From Botryococcus braunii (Eukaryota; Chlorophyta; Trebouxiophyceae): DNA of 64,000 nucleotides. The DNA is taken from assembly GCA_002005505.1 (NCBI GenBank), contig KV908632.1, forward strand, positions 67,791 through 131,790. Reading direction: 5' to 3'. Under the pieces are notes generated by a model. That model was not told the origin of the DNA and searched no databases. It saw only the letters and a list, made by a program, of their open reading frames with translations. The position numbers and the translations under genes are program-made. The stretch's first letter is position 1; each line of letters opens with the position of its first letter. Of this stretch, positions 21,617 to 31,351 are shown piece after piece.

Positions 21617-22690
21617 TTAGGCAGCCGTTTTGTTTTTTACTTTTCTCATTTCAGGGTGTAAGACCCAGCATGCATCGACATTATGTCCGGGTTTGCCGCA
21701 GTGGGGGCAGGTAGGCTTATTAGCCTCCTTAGCCGGGGAAGAAGGTGTGGGTTTGGTCTGGGATCCTCCGGAGGGAAACCCCTTCTGCCCGCCACCCTGA
21801 GGAGGGACACTTGCATGCAGATCAGATACTGCAACTGCAAGTGTGAACACCTCTTCCAGCGTCTGCGGACGCTGCACCGTAATCGCCCTGCGCAGGTCAT
21901 CCCGACACCCACGCTTAAACACAAACATTAACATCGCATCTGACATGCAGTCAGGTGCTTTGGCCCTACACGCATTGAAATGCGCAACATACTCCCTCAT
22001 GGACCGTTTTCCTTGTCTCATGACAAGAAAAGGCTCAAAGTAAGTATCCGTCAGCTCCACTGGTCGGACGGCCTCCTGTAAAGCCTGCATGTATGCGTGG
22101 AACGTTGCCAATTCCACGGCTTGCCCTTTAGCTGCCAATTGAGTCCGTGAGACGAGCCAATCAAGAGCCTTGCCCCGTAGGAACATACTGGCCATATCAA
22201 CGGCTACGTCTCCTGACAGATCTACACGATTCGCACGCAAGTACGTACGAACTTGCAGAAAATGGGCATCCAACATGTCAGGATCTCCATAATACAACAT
22301 GGGTTCAGGAAACTTGGTCTTCACAGCCGAGATGGGAACTTCCCTCAAGGTGGGGTCCGGAACCACAGGAGACGGTGCTGGGAAGACCATTCCACGCGAG
22401 CGCATCTCTGCTAGAAGAGATGCATCACTTAGACGGCTTGCATCTTGCACCACAGCACTGCCTGGGCGGCTCTCCGCCTCCTCATCAGTGGTGTCGTAAG
22501 TGGCTCCCGGGTCAAAGCCCCGAGCCAGCATCGACTCGTATAAAGGTTTGGAAACAAAAGTAGACACATCTACACGCTCAGGATCAACAAAATTCGGCCC
22601 TGAAGTGGGGATTCCTGCAGGAACCATCTGCTTCCTAGGCGTCGTAAAACTGACCCGCTTGCGCGGAGCCCCTGTCCTGGTTCGTCTCAT
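21617..22690 (-). CDS. Element C Gag (about 357 aa)
   Basis: ATG at 22690 (MRRTRTGAPRKRVSF). A basic N-terminus is followed by a capsid-type gag domain: MLYYGDPDMLDAHFLQ, then AVDMASMFLRGKALDWL and FLVMRQGKRSMREYVAHF. Near the C-terminus is one CCHC zinc knuckle (CPHCGKPGHNVDAC), which binds RNA in nucleocapsid. The stop TAA (21619-21617) is followed at once by TAG (21616-21614), and the pol frame continues beyond in the same frame. The length is normal for a chromovirus Gag. Confidence 0.95.
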   Translation of the reverse strand: MRRTRTGAPRKRVSFTTPRKQMVPAGIPTSGPNFVDPERVDVSTFVSKPLYESMLARGFDPGATYDTTDEEAESRPGSAVVQDASRLSDASLLAEMRSRGMVFPAPSPVVPDPTLREVPISAVKTKFPEPMLYYGDPDMLDAHFLQVRTYLRANRVDLSGDVAVDMASMFLRGKALDWLVSRTQLAAKGQAVELATFHAYMQALQEAVRPVELTDTYFEPFLVMRQGKRSMREYVAHFNACRAKAPDCMSDAMLMFVFKRGCRDDLRRAITVQRPQTLEEVFTLAVAVSDLHASVPPQGGGQKGFPSGGSQTKPTPSSPAKEANKPTCPHCGKPGHNVDACWVLHPEMRKVKNKTAA

Positions 22691-22739
22691 CACAAACGCA
22701 CCTAAGCCAAAGAAACAAGAAGATCAAGCGACAACTATG

Positions 22740-22751
22740 TCGCCGATACCA
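22740..22751 (-). other. Primer-binding site of element C
   Basis: The minus strand reads TGGTATCGGCGA one base after the 5' LTR end. It is like the initiator-Met tRNA site TGGTATC... used by many LTR elements. The same 12-mer occurs in elements D (24777) and G2 (about 49909), which suggests it matches this host's tRNA. Confidence 0.8.
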
Positions 22752-22752
22752 G

Positions 22753-22978
22753 TGTTATGGCAATCAGCGGAAGAGTATTTGACAGAGGCAAAGAGATCCG
22801 TTCATGAAGACGAAGATAGCGACTGATTACAATGCGTGAAGTTCTCGTCTTAAATGCGACGCAGAGCGGCCAATTATAGAATGTACGCGTTCATCTAAGT
22901 ATATATGAAAACCAGAGATAACTGTACGGGATCTCCCCATGCACGCATATGAAGTACAAGGTAATGGTTGTCTTTACA
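22753..22978 (-). repeat. Element C 5' LTR
   Basis: 226 bp, apparently identical to 16891-17116. The 5-bp TSD CAAGG follows at 22979-22983. Confidence 0.96.
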
Positions 22979-23523
22979 CAAGGCGACATCGAAGGACGAA
23001 TAATGCCTAACTCCAACAACATCTTCACATCACCAGACAGGAACTCTTTTTCCTTTTCTGAATAAGTGGACATGTTACGAAATTTGGAAGGTGGATAAGA
23101 TTCAGGTCGAAGGTTGATTTGGTGACAAATATTAGGGTCCGAGATACACCCCAAATCATCCTTGCCTGAACTAAACAAGTCAGAAAACTCTTCAAGCAAC
23201 ATTTCAATGTCCTTCCTCTTACTGTCATCAAGTTCTGACAGTTGAGGCATCACTTTTACTTCACAGAGGCGGGGACAAGAATCAAGCAAAGTGTCGTCCG
23301 GCTCTATCTCATGCATAGCAGCAAGTGTGGAGGAAAGAGGGGCTTCAATGGGATCACCCTCAAAAACGGTTGAGTTTCTCAGCTGCAATGAGAATGGCAG
23401 AATGGCACTATCCACCTTGCAGGATCTCATCAAATCAGTAATCTCATCAAAATCAATGAGCCCGTCCGGGACGCGGTGCTCATATGTACGGTCGTTGAAA
23501 ATACATTCGAAAAACATATCCAT
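22979..23523 (-). pseudogene. Element B start of RT ORF (5' part, cut by element C)
   Basis: ATG at 23523 (MDMFFECIFNDRTYEHR), 55 bases after the gag-protease stop. The region before RT includes LEEFSDLFSSGKDDLG, HQINLRPESYPPSKF, STYSEKEKEFL and LGIIRPSMSP, and breaks at the SPW codon where C begins. It aligns with 8157-7600 of element A. Residues read into the C LTR beyond this point are not native. Confidence 0.88.
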
Positions 23524-23577
23524 GATTAAGATAAAAAGACGTAAGTCGTAGAAAAAGTCCTGCAGGATCCCAGCACA

Positions 23578-24476
23578 CTACGGGGCGACTACCAATGTCA
23601 TCTTTTTAGTCTTGAATGACAAGTCAAGCAATTGGTAAGTCATATTGGGATCGTGTGTGTCAGGCCGCATAATTTGGTTGCTTGGCAGGCCTATGGCATA
23701 CTTGGAACGCATGGGCTTTAATTGAACATCATACTGCAACATGAAAGCCCATCCTATAAGGTAATCAATGGCCAAGTTGTCAATTACAAGAAAAGTAGCA
23801 ACATAGTATGCTTTGTCCATACAAAATATAACATTGTCTAATGCACGGACAGTCATAGTGTGCGACCTTCCATCAGCCATGTTCACCCTAAATGGTTTGA
23901 TTTTCTTGAAGGTATGTGTGAAGAGATGTTGATCAGCAGCAAACGCTTTAGCACTCATAAGATTTACATTGCAGCCAGTATCAAAGTGCCCTGTCCTAAG
24001 TGCCATGGGCGAGAAATGTGAGGGTACCTTGGCACCATTTTCTGCAGGCTTCAGAAAAGCGAATTTGAATGCAGGCATGCTAGCTGTTGGAATGAATATT
24101 GTGGGTACCTGATTTGTCGCTACTTGTGCAAAGTCTTCCTGCATTGGCTGTGGGACTGATTCTGCAATCTGCATTGCTGGAGTCAACAGTGAGATAATTG
24201 GTATTTCCTCAAAATTAATGCTTCTAGATGGAATGTACAAGGAAGGTTCCCTGTACAAAGGTGTTTCAAATGTGGTGTGTGGAGTAGCTGTCCCTGCATC
24301 CTGCATAAACATCTCCCCCCCTTGCAGGGGAAGCTCTCTGCCATTGAGGGAACAACTAAATGCAATCTGCTCCTGCTCAGCCATATGGTTTAGCGCAACC
24401 CCCATTTCAACTATGACTTTTTCAGCATCAACAGGGCTGGGCTGGAACAGGGCTTCACAAGCATCTGCAAACTTAG
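23578..24476 (-). pseudogene. Element B end of gag and aspartic protease (5' truncated)
   Basis: The frame is open from the junction with element D at 24476 (KFADACEALFQPS...) to a stop at 23578. It contains the gag end, the protease motif HFDTGCNVNLMS and a C-terminal region (LAIDYLIGWAFMLQYDV). Gag and protease are in one frame here, without the long G run found in element A. Most of gag and the whole 5' end of B are missing. Confidence 0.85.
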
Positions 24477-24775
24477 TGTAACAGGAATAGTCGCGTGTTA
24501 TAGGAAAATGACCGGACCACGAGGATTTGGACCTCCATAAAGGTCCCTTCGTGAGTTATGTTCCTCCACGCCAAGAAGTGGCTACTTCACGCGCCAAGGG
24601 AGTGACCCCTTACTTGACAAGGCGCATTGGCGATGGAGACAGGGACACACTTAGAACAGGATAGAATAAGGCTTTGGCAGAGGAAGGACCGGGCCGGACT
24701 GGACGGGTACTGAGGTGGAGCCCAAACAACTTGTAACCATTGTTTTCGCATCCTTTGGCCGTTTCTACTGTATCA
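24477..24775 (+). repeat. Element D 5' LTR
   Basis: 299 bp from TGTAACAGGAATAG to TACTGTATCA, matching 31055-31351 with a few differences (for example TTATGTTCC against TTATGGTCC, and TTTTCGC against TTCCCGC). Confidence 0.95.
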
Positions 24776-24776
24776 C

Positions 24777-24788
24777 TGGTATCGGCGA
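24777..24788 (+). other. Primer-binding site of element D
   Basis: TGGTATCGGCGA one base after the LTR, the same site as in element C. It is consistent with an initiator-Met type tRNA primer. Confidence 0.8.
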
Positions 24789-24991
24789 GAGGGGCCAAAT
24801 TTTGAGCTCCTCTCGTTGAAAAAATTTCCCAAAGAAGTTTTTCAGAGAATTCTATAGATTCGGATTGGGTTAGTTGTGGTGTGTGTGGCGCTTTTAGGGG
24901 CCTACGACTCGGGTCACCGAGTTGAGGGCCCCCACCCGGACTTTCTCGATTTCCTGTGTCACCGAGCCTCGCCAGCACTGACAGCTCAGAA

Positions 24992-26323
24992 ATGGCTAGA
25001 CGACAAGTCGAAGAGCTGCAGGCTGCTTTGGCCGAGGCCGAGGGGCGTGAAGCGGCAATGGCTGCCGAACTGGCTGAGTTACGACAACAGGCAGAAAACG
25101 CTGAAGTCGCGGCTCAAAACCCCGCGAACCCACAGGCAAGAATCCCGACAGTTCGAACGCATTTACCGGAAAAATTCGAGGGACGCAGGGACGATCTCGA
25201 ACAATTCCTAGACGATGTGAGGTCATATTGTGAACTCACCGGTGTGCCCGCGAACCTCAGGGTTGATTACGCAGTGCGCTGTTTAGGAAAGAGCGTGAAA
25301 AAGGTGTGGTTTACCAAAAAAGCAGCTTACATGAGGCAAAATCCAGGTGCTGTCATGGATTTAACTCTCTTTGGGGATCTGTTGTCTTCTGTCTATGATA
25401 ACACTGATAAGGTTGCAAAGGCAAGGGATAAACTTGATTCCGTATATCAGGGCAACGAATCAGTTGAGAAGTATGTTGAGCGCTTTACAACCTTGCTAGC
25501 AGAGGTAGAAGTCAGTGGGGCCCTATCCATGGGGGAGAAAATCCATAGGTTTCGTAAAGGCCTACGTGAGGATTTAAAGAAATATTCAGCAATTAACCCT
25601 ACAACAGGCAAAGGTTTTGATGATTTGGATGCCTTGATAAGTTTACTCACACGGTACGATGCCGCGGTGGGCGGGCCCTTACAGGCAAAGAGACTGAGAA
25701 CCGGCCCCGGGGGCCCTAACTCAAGCATTGCAACCGCCACCGTTGGCCCAGCACCGCACGTTGCTGGCGTCGGACAGGACTGGACAATCCCCTACTACAG
25801 TCATGAATTTGGGATGATGGCAGCTGCACCGATGGTGGCAGCGCCAATCCAGATGGCCCATGGTTACCCTGCGCCGCTCGCCACGGTCGCCGCGATCCAA
25901 GGCGCGACTCCTTATCCCCGCAGGGATGGTTTACCTCCCGAGTATCGGAGGGACACTAGAGTTGCCTTTCCCCTCAACAGAAGCTGTTACGCGTGCAATA
26001 CCCCTGGCCATGAATCTTGGTTTTGCCCACTCAAAAAACTTAGAGAGGACCCTAACGCCTATCTTAATCAACAACAGTGGGACATCTTGCAACACATTGT
26101 GAAGGCCAGACAGGAGGTAAACCAGCCTGCTCCACCAATTCCAGGTCTGGCTGGTGATTTGCTGCGGCGACGGGTAGGAGGGGGCCACAACAACTTTAGG
26201 TCCCTCGGTGTGGGAGCAGCCCCTATGCAAGGGTGGACAGCACAGGGTGGGGCCGGACGGGGACGGAGAATCAGAGGACGGGGCCGTGGACGGGGCCGGG
26301 CAAGGGGACGCGGTAGGCCATGA
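24992..26323 (+). CDS. Element D Gag (about 443 aa)
   Basis: First ATG at 24992 (MARRQVEELQAALAEAEGR); the frame is open 36 bases upstream without ATG. An N-terminal coiled-coil-like segment rich in Ala, Glu and Gln is followed by a capsid-type gag domain (LPEKFEGRRDDLEQFLDDV, then VEKYVERFTTLLAEV). A CCHC knuckle lies at Cys332-Cys345 (CYACNTPGHESWFC). The C-terminus is a run of Arg-Gly repeats (RGRGRGRARGRGRP) typical of RNA-binding tails. The stop TGA (26321-26323) overlaps the pol ATG (26320-26322) as ATGA. Confidence 0.95.
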   Translation: MARRQVEELQAALAEAEGREAAMAAELAELRQQAENAEVAAQNPANPQARIPTVRTHLPEKFEGRRDDLEQFLDDVRSYCELTGVPANLRVDYAVRCLGKSVKKVWFTKKAAYMRQNPGAVMDLTLFGDLLSSVYDNTDKVAKARDKLDSVYQGNESVEKYVERFTTLLAEVEVSGALSMGEKIHRFRKGLREDLKKYSAINPTTGKGFDDLDALISLLTRYDAAVGGPLQAKRLRTGPGGPNSSIATATVGPAPHVAGVGQDWTIPYYSHEFGMMAAAPMVAAPIQMAHGYPAPLATVAAIQGATPYPRRDGLPPEYRRDTRVAFPLNRSCYACNTPGHESWFCPLKKLREDPNAYLNQQQWDILQHIVKARQEVNQPAPPIPGLAGDLLRRRVGGGHNNFRSLGVGAAPMQGWTAQGGAGRGRRIRGRGRGRGRARGRGRP

Positions 26324-29300
26324 GTGGAGTTAGAGAAGGAAACCTCCACACTTTTGTTCCTTGGGAATCTTTTCATTCTTCTATCGAGCAACGTTGTTCT
26401 GAGTTTTTGCATTGTTCTTTTTCTAGAGGCCCCTTTGACAATACCCTACCCGATGGAACGTCTAAACCGACATTTGTTGCAGTACCTATAGGTAAAGCGG
26501 AGGACACCTTATTCACTTTCGCTCGTGAGCAACAAGCAAATAAACATTTAAGTGCTTGTTTTCTAATGGGTAGTAAAGTGGCGAAATCCAAGGCAGTGAA
26601 CCCATGGCTAAAAGGCATGAGAGTTATCCTGCAAGGTACCAAGGGACCTGATGTCCCCTACTCCTATGTAGTTTACCATGCCGGACCCAAATTTAGCGTA
26701 TCTTTTGCTCAAGCTTTTTCAAATAGGCATTTAGCAATGCTTTTTCATGTTAACTGTACTGGTGTGAAGGGCGTCGCTTTAGTTGATACCGGGGCGACGC
26801 ACTCGTTCGTCAGACAAGACTTCCTAGCTACTCTCGGAGTGAGGCTGTCAAAGAAGTGTGTGGATGTCCAGCTGGCAGGTGGACAGACCATGCGCTCGGC
26901 GGGGACAGCTAAGCTCAGGGTGCACTTATCTCAAACATATGTGGAACAGAGGGATTTCATTGTCTGCGAAACTCTGTTGGATGGGGTGGACTTAATCCTT
27001 GGGGAGGATTTTCTGAAAGAAAGAAAAGCTTTAATTGACTACAATCATGGCGCAGTTCATCTTAAACCGCCTCATTCCTCACACTACATTACACTCCTCA
27101 ACCCGCTGCCCCCTAGTGAAAGAGGTACCTTACCGGCGCAAAAAGTGAATGTTATAAGTGAAGGTCAAGCTAGGCGGGCTATGCGAAAGGGTTGTCCAGG
27201 GTTTTGGGGGGTTGTGCGAGAGGCAAGGAGTGGACAGGACTCAGTTTGTGCAACACACTATCTCCATAGGGTTGCAGTGGCAACTACAGAGGGGGATAAT
27301 CCTTGGGACGAAGACAGCGGAGCCACCGGCCTAGATTTAAACGAAAACTCCCGGCGTGTTATTGAGGGTATGACTGACAAGCCACAAGACTTGAAGCAAT
27401 TGTTGTTAGAGTTTTTGGATGTTTTTCCAGAGAAATTGCCAGATTTACCTCCAGACAGGGGCATCTTGCACACTATACCTATGACACCCGGCCATACGCC
27501 GCCCTGTCGCCCCACTTATAGGTTGGCTGAACCAGAAGTGGCGGAGTGTCGGAGGCAGGTTGAGGAATTACCAGCACAGGGTTTCATCAGGCCGAGTGCA
27601 TCACCGTATGGTAGCCCCATATTGTTTGTGAGAAAGAAAGACGGAACATTCCGAATGGTTATAGATTACAGGGCAGTTAATAACTTAACAAGGAAGGACA
27701 AATATCCGTTGCCACGGATAGACGATCTTCTGGACAAGCTGCAGGGTTCAAAGTTCTTTACCTCTTTTGATCTCTTGTCAGGTTACCATCAAGTGCGATT
27801 ACATGAATCCGATGTTCCCAAAACCGCCTTTAGAACACCCTTAGGTTCATTTGAATTTTTGGTGCTTCCTTTTGGTCTCACGAATGCTCCCTCCACGTTT
27901 CAGAGACTGATGAACAGTGTGTTTCATGATTTTATTCGAGAGGGTTTTGTTGTGGTTTACCTAGATGATTTGTTGGTATACAGCAAGTCCAGGGAACAGC
28001 ACTTAGAGCACTTAACTCGCATCCTTACTCAGCTGAGAGAGGAAAAACTTTATGCAAAATTATCCAAGTGTGAGTTTTTTGCTGACGAGTTGCGGTATTT
28101 GGGACATGTCGTGGGGCGCGACGGCATCAAAGTTGACCCTGCCAAAGTTCGGACTATTGTGGAGTGGCCAACACCCACGGGGAGCACGCACGTACGACAA
28201 TTCTTGGGACTAGCCAACTACTTCCGCAAGTTCGTCCCGGGTTACAGTACGCTCGCGGCCCCCTTAACCCGGCTCACTGGCAAAGTTCCTTGGACGTGGG
28301 GAGAAGCTGAAGAGCACGCGTTTCAAAGTTTAAAAGAAACTTTGTCCAATGCTCCTGTACTAGCACTCCCAGACAGTAGCAAGCCTTTCAAAGTGATCTC
28401 AGATGCCAGTGACTATGGGGTGGGTGCAGTACTATTGCAAGAAGGTAGACCTGTAGCATACATCAGTAAAAAGCTTAGTAATGCCGAACGCAATTATTCC
28501 ACAACTGAGAAAGAGCTTGCAGGTGTGTTGTATGCCCTCAAGGAGTGGAGGTGTTACTTATTAGGGCAAACTTTCACATTTGTTACGGACCATCGCGCGA
28601 ATAGTTTTTTGCAAACCCAAACCCTACTCTCACCCAGACGGGCGCGCTGGGCGGAGTTTCTACAGTTATTCGACATCCAATGGGAATATGCGCCGGGATC
28701 CACTAACCCTGCTGACCCATTGTCTAGGAGTCCTCACTTAGCCGGGGCCCACGTCCGAGCCCTAGCTCGGGCCCAGGCTGGGGTTCAGGCGTCGGTTCAG
28801 GCTAGGGCAGGGCCCCTGGGGGAGCACTCTCCCCCTGTCGGAGTAGGAGCGATGGGGGTTGGGGAGGCTGCAGACTCCACCACCCTACCCACGCCGATGG
28901 ACGGGTTGAGGGGATGGGGAAGGGTTTTAAGTGAGGCATATGAGATAGATGATTGGCTCCATCGTAAACAAAATCGCCGCAAGTTAAGCTTCCATAGTGG
29001 CTTGTGGAAGCGCGGTGCGCGCATTTACGTTCCCTCCCACCATATGAGTTCTGACGGTGTCGAACGTAACCTTCGTAGAGAAATCCTGGAAAATTTGCAT
29101 GGACCACCTATAGTTGGTCATCCAGGCAGGGACAGGACCCTCGAATTAGTTCAACGTTCCTGGTGGTGGCCAGGGATGGCCTCAGATGTGGCTGACTTTG
29201 TGGCCCAATGTGACTCGTGTCAGCGTGTCAAAGCCCCAGCACACTTACCTGTAGGGTTACTACACCCTCTAGAAATACCTGACAGAAAGTGGCAATCAAT

Positions 29301-30465
29301 GTCTATGGACCTAATCACTGGACTGCCAAGAACTAAGGAAGGATATGACGCTATCTGGGTTGCTGTTGATAGGTTGTCAAAGTATGCGCACTTCGCTCCG
29401 ACGACCACTGACGCAAGTGCAGAAGTGATAGCTCAACTGTTACGGACCCGGGTTTTCACCTTGCATGGGTTTCCCACTCACATTGTATCAGACAGAGATC
29501 CTAGGTGGGTGGGTCGCTTCTGTCAAGAGCTCTTTCGGTTGACCGGTTGTCGCTCTGCGCTATCTACAGCGTTTCATCCGCAGACCGACGGTCAAACGGA
29601 ACGAATTAATAGGATCTTGGAGGATTATTTGCGTCATTACGTCACTGGAAGACACAACGACTGGGATAAACATTTGTGTGAAGCTGAATTTTCTTACAAC
29701 AACACTTTTCAGCAATCAATCAACACTACTCCCTTTAGATTGACGTTCGGTCAGGATCCCACGATTCCCTTCCAGGAAGTCTATGAAGGTGTGACATCTT
29801 CTGTACGTGAGTATGTACCAGCAGCAGCAGAGTTTGTACGAAGGATGAGATGGGATCTAGAAAGAGCGCGGACATGTCTCAAAGCTGCGCAGGACCGCAT
29901 GAAGGCATATGCGGACGCGAGGAGAAAAGATGCTCCTATTTTAAAAATAGGCCAACCTGTCCTCCTCTCAACAAAGAATCTGAAATTCAAGCATACTCGG
30001 ACAAGAAAACTCTTACCTCGGTTTATTGGGCCTTTTCCCATCGTCCAGGAGGTATCATCGGTAGCTTTCAGAATTAGGCTTCCAAAAACTCTGAGGGTTC
30101 ATGATGTCTTCCATGTTTCTATGCTTAAGCCTTATAAGGAAGGTGGGACGGTACAACCTCCTCCTCTACCTGAGATTATTGATGGAGAAGAGGAGTATGA
30201 GGTCGAGGCTGTGCTAGCTCATAGGGAACGAAAGTTACGAGGTCGAAAAACTGCGCGAGAATATCTTGTAAAGTGGACCGGGTATCAGGATATTCATAAT
30301 ACTTGGGAGCCAGAGGATAACTTAGAACACGCCAGGGAGGCGTTACAGCGGTACTGGGATTTAACCACGGAGCACAGGCCGGAACAAAAAGAAAAGGTGG
30401 ACAAGAAACGTAAAGGACGTGGTAAAAATGCTGAGAAGCAGCGGAAGCGCGCTAGACGCGCTTAG
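26320..30465 (+). CDS. Element D Pol: protease, RT, RNase H, integrase, chromodomain (1381 aa)
   Basis: The ATG at 26320 overlaps the gag stop (ATGA), in the -1 frame relative to gag. Domains in order: a leader of about 130 residues, protease (LVDTGATHSF, Asp156), RT ([28 protein letters not shown], catalytic YLDD Asp549-Asp550), RNase H (VISDASDYGVGAVL, TDHRANSFL), integrase zinc region (HPGRDRTLELVQ...CDSCQR) and catalytic triad Asp997, Asp1058, Glu1094 (D-x35-E). A C-terminal chromodomain spans about residues 1290-1345 (EYEVEAVLAHRERK, then YLVKWTGYQDIHNTWEPE), followed by a basic tail. An Ala/Gln/Gly-rich linker lies between RNase H and integrase. There are no frame breaks; it is probably functional. 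Confidence 0.97.
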   Translation: MSGVREGNLHTFVPWESFHSSIEQRCSEFLHCSFSRGPFDNTLPDGTSKPTFVAVPIGKAEDTLFTFAREQQANKHLSACFLMGSKVAKSKAVNPWLKGMRVILQGTKGPDVPYSYVVYHAGPKFSVSFAQAFSNRHLAMLFHVNCTGVKGVALVDTGATHSFVRQDFLATLGVRLSKKCVDVQLAGGQTMRSAGTAKLRVHLSQTYVEQRDFIVCETLLDGVDLILGEDFLKERKALIDYNHGAVHLKPPHSSHYITLLNPLPPSERGTLPAQKVNVISEGQARRAMRKGCPGFWGVVREARSGQDSVCATHYLHRVAVATTEGDNPWDEDSGATGLDLNENSRRVIEGMTDKPQDLKQLLLEFLDVFPEKLPDLPPDRGILHTIPMTPGHTPPCRPTYRLAEPEVAECRRQVEELPAQGFIRPSASPYGSPILFVRKKDGTFRMVIDYRAVNNLTRKDKYPLPRIDDLLDKLQGSKFFTSFDLLSGYHQVRLHESDVPKTAFRTPLGSFEFLVLPFGLTNAPSTFQRLMNSVFHDFIREGFVVVYLDDLLVYSKSREQHLEHLTRILTQLREEKLYAKLSKCEFFADELRYLGHVVGRDGIKVDPAKVRTIVEWPTPTGSTHVRQFLGLANYFRKFVPGYSTLAAPLTRLTGKVPWTWGEAEEHAFQSLKETLSNAPVLALPDSSKPFKVISDASDYGVGAVLLQEGRPVAYISKKLSNAERNYSTTEKELAGVLYALKEWRCYLLGQTFTFVTDHRANSFLQTQTLLSPRRARWAEFLQLFDIQWEYAPGSTNPADPLSRSPHLAGAHVRALARAQAGVQASVQARAGPLGEHSPPVGVGAMGVGEAADSTTLPTPMDGLRGWGRVLSEAYEIDDWLHRKQNRRKLSFHSGLWKRGARIYVPSHHMSSDGVERNLRREILENLHGPPIVGHPGRDRTLELVQRSWWWPGMASDVADFVAQCDSCQRVKAPAHLPVGLLHPLEIPDRKWQSMSMDLITGLPRTKEGYDAIWVAVDRLSKYAHFAPTTTDASAEVIAQLLRTRVFTLHGFPTHIVSDRDPRWVGRFCQELFRLTGCRSALSTAFHPQTDGQTERINRILEDYLRHYVTGRHNDWDKHLCEAEFSYNNTFQQSINTTPFRLTFGQDPTIPFQEVYEGVTSSVREYVPAAAEFVRRMRWDLERARTCLKAAQDRMKAYADARRKDAPILKIGQPVLLSTKNLKFKHTRTRKLLPRFIGPFPIVQEVSSVAFRIRLPKTLRVHDVFHVSMLKPYKEGGTVQPPPLPEIIDGEEEYEVEAVLAHRERKLRGRKTAREYLVKWTGYQDIHNTWEPEDNLEHAREALQRYWDLTTEHRPEQKEKVDKKRKGRGKNAEKQRKRARRA

Positions 30466-31041
30466 TGCTCTGGCAGGTCGGGTCGGCCCCTCGGTGCGTC
30501 CTTGGGCCACCTTGGAAGCTCTAAGCTTGGCCCTTAGAGTGTACCCTGGGGGTATCCCAGTACTAGAGCGCACTCGGATGAATAGGACGTAAGCGGGGTA
30601 GAATGTCTACCTCGGGTGCGTGCGGTGATGACCGCTCACCCTGGACAGGACTCGTCGAGGTAGGGTGTCGTCTACCTCGGGTGCGTGCGGTGTTGACTGC
30701 TCACCCTTGTCAGGTTTCGGACGTCAATCATGTAATGTCGCGACATCCGTGCTAGCTCGTGCTGTAGCGTAACGCCCGCCGCAGATGGGTGGCCCCACTG
30801 CCGTTGGGTAGAATTCCTATTGGACAGGACGGGCGAATTTATGTATGGACAAGACAGATTTTACATTGTTATACGGACAGGGCTGGACAAGACAGGACAG
30901 GACAGGGGTCTGGCTTGGGCTGGGGACGCCAGACTAGTACCCGCGGACAGGACGTGACAGGACCGTACCTCTGCCAAGTGTGTTAGGTGCGTAGTGTAGT
31001 TGTTTAGAGTGAGTCTCCCTCTTGGCCGTGACGTCCAAGCT
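30466..31041 (+). repeat. 3' untranslated region of element D with short repeats
   Basis: About 575 bases without a gene. A unit containing CTACCTCGGGTGCGTGCGGT occurs twice (about 30609 and 30675), each followed by a variant of TGACCGCTCACCCT. At 30880-30960 there are repeats of GGACAGGAC type. Confidence 0.6.
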
Positions 31042-31054
31042 AAGGGGGGGAGGG
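31042..31054 (+). other. Polypurine tract of element D
   Basis: AAGGGGGGGAGGG immediately before the 3' LTR start TGTAACAGG. Confidence 0.88.
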
Positions 31055-31351
31055 TGTAACAGGAATAGTCGCGTGTTATAGGAAAATGACCGGACCACGA
31101 GGATTTGGACCTCCATAAAGGTCCCTTCGTGAGTTATGGTCCTCCACGCCAAGAAGTGGCTGCTTCACGCGCCAAGGGAGTGATCCCTTACTTGACAAGG
31201 CGCATTGGCGATGGAGACAGGTACACTTAGAACAGGATAGAATAAGGCTTTGGCAGAGGAAGGACCGGGCCGGACTGGACGGGTACTGAGGTGGAGCCCA
31301 AACAAGTTGTAACCATTGTTCCCGCATCCTTTGGCCGTTTCTACTGTATCA
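31055..31351 (+). repeat. Element D 3' LTR
   Basis: 297 bp, TGTAACAGG to TACTGTATCA. The following base begins a Copia gag fragment on the minus strand. Confidence 0.95.

Larger units (their letters stand above)
16891..22978 (-). mobile_element. Element C: intact Ty3/Gypsy chromovirus nested in element B
   Basis: A complete 6088-bp element with two 226-bp LTRs that look identical base for base, a perfect TSD CAAGG (16886-16890 and 22979-22983), PBS, PPT, gag and pol. The flanking element B sequence is contiguous once C is removed. With no visible LTR differences this is the youngest complete insertion in the window. Gag and pol lie in one frame separated by two stop codons. Confidence 0.96.
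12159..24476 (-). mobile_element. Element B: Gypsy-type retrotransposon with PHD finger, split by element C
   Basis: Minus-strand remains of one element in order: end of gag and protease (24476-23578), start of the RT ORF (23523-22979), [element C inserted], RT-RNase H-PHD (16890-15400), integrase (15446-13992), post-pol ORF (13483-13157) and 3' LTR (13150-12159). Removing C with one CAAGG copy rejoins the RT at the SPW motif without loss. The 5' LTR and most of gag are missing because the sequence switches to element D at 24477. There is one frameshift near 15430. B is the better preserved sister of A. Confidence 0.85.
24477..31351 (+). mobile_element. Element D: intact Ty3/Gypsy chromovirus
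   Basis: A 6875-bp element with LTRs 24477-24775 and 31055-31351, PBS, gag, pol and PPT. The LTRs differ at roughly half a dozen sites plus a 2-bp length change, so it is older than C. No TSD is found: the left flank (CTTAG) is element B protease/gag and the right flank (TGCAG) is a Copia gag on the minus strand. Both ORFs are unbroken. Confidence 0.95.
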
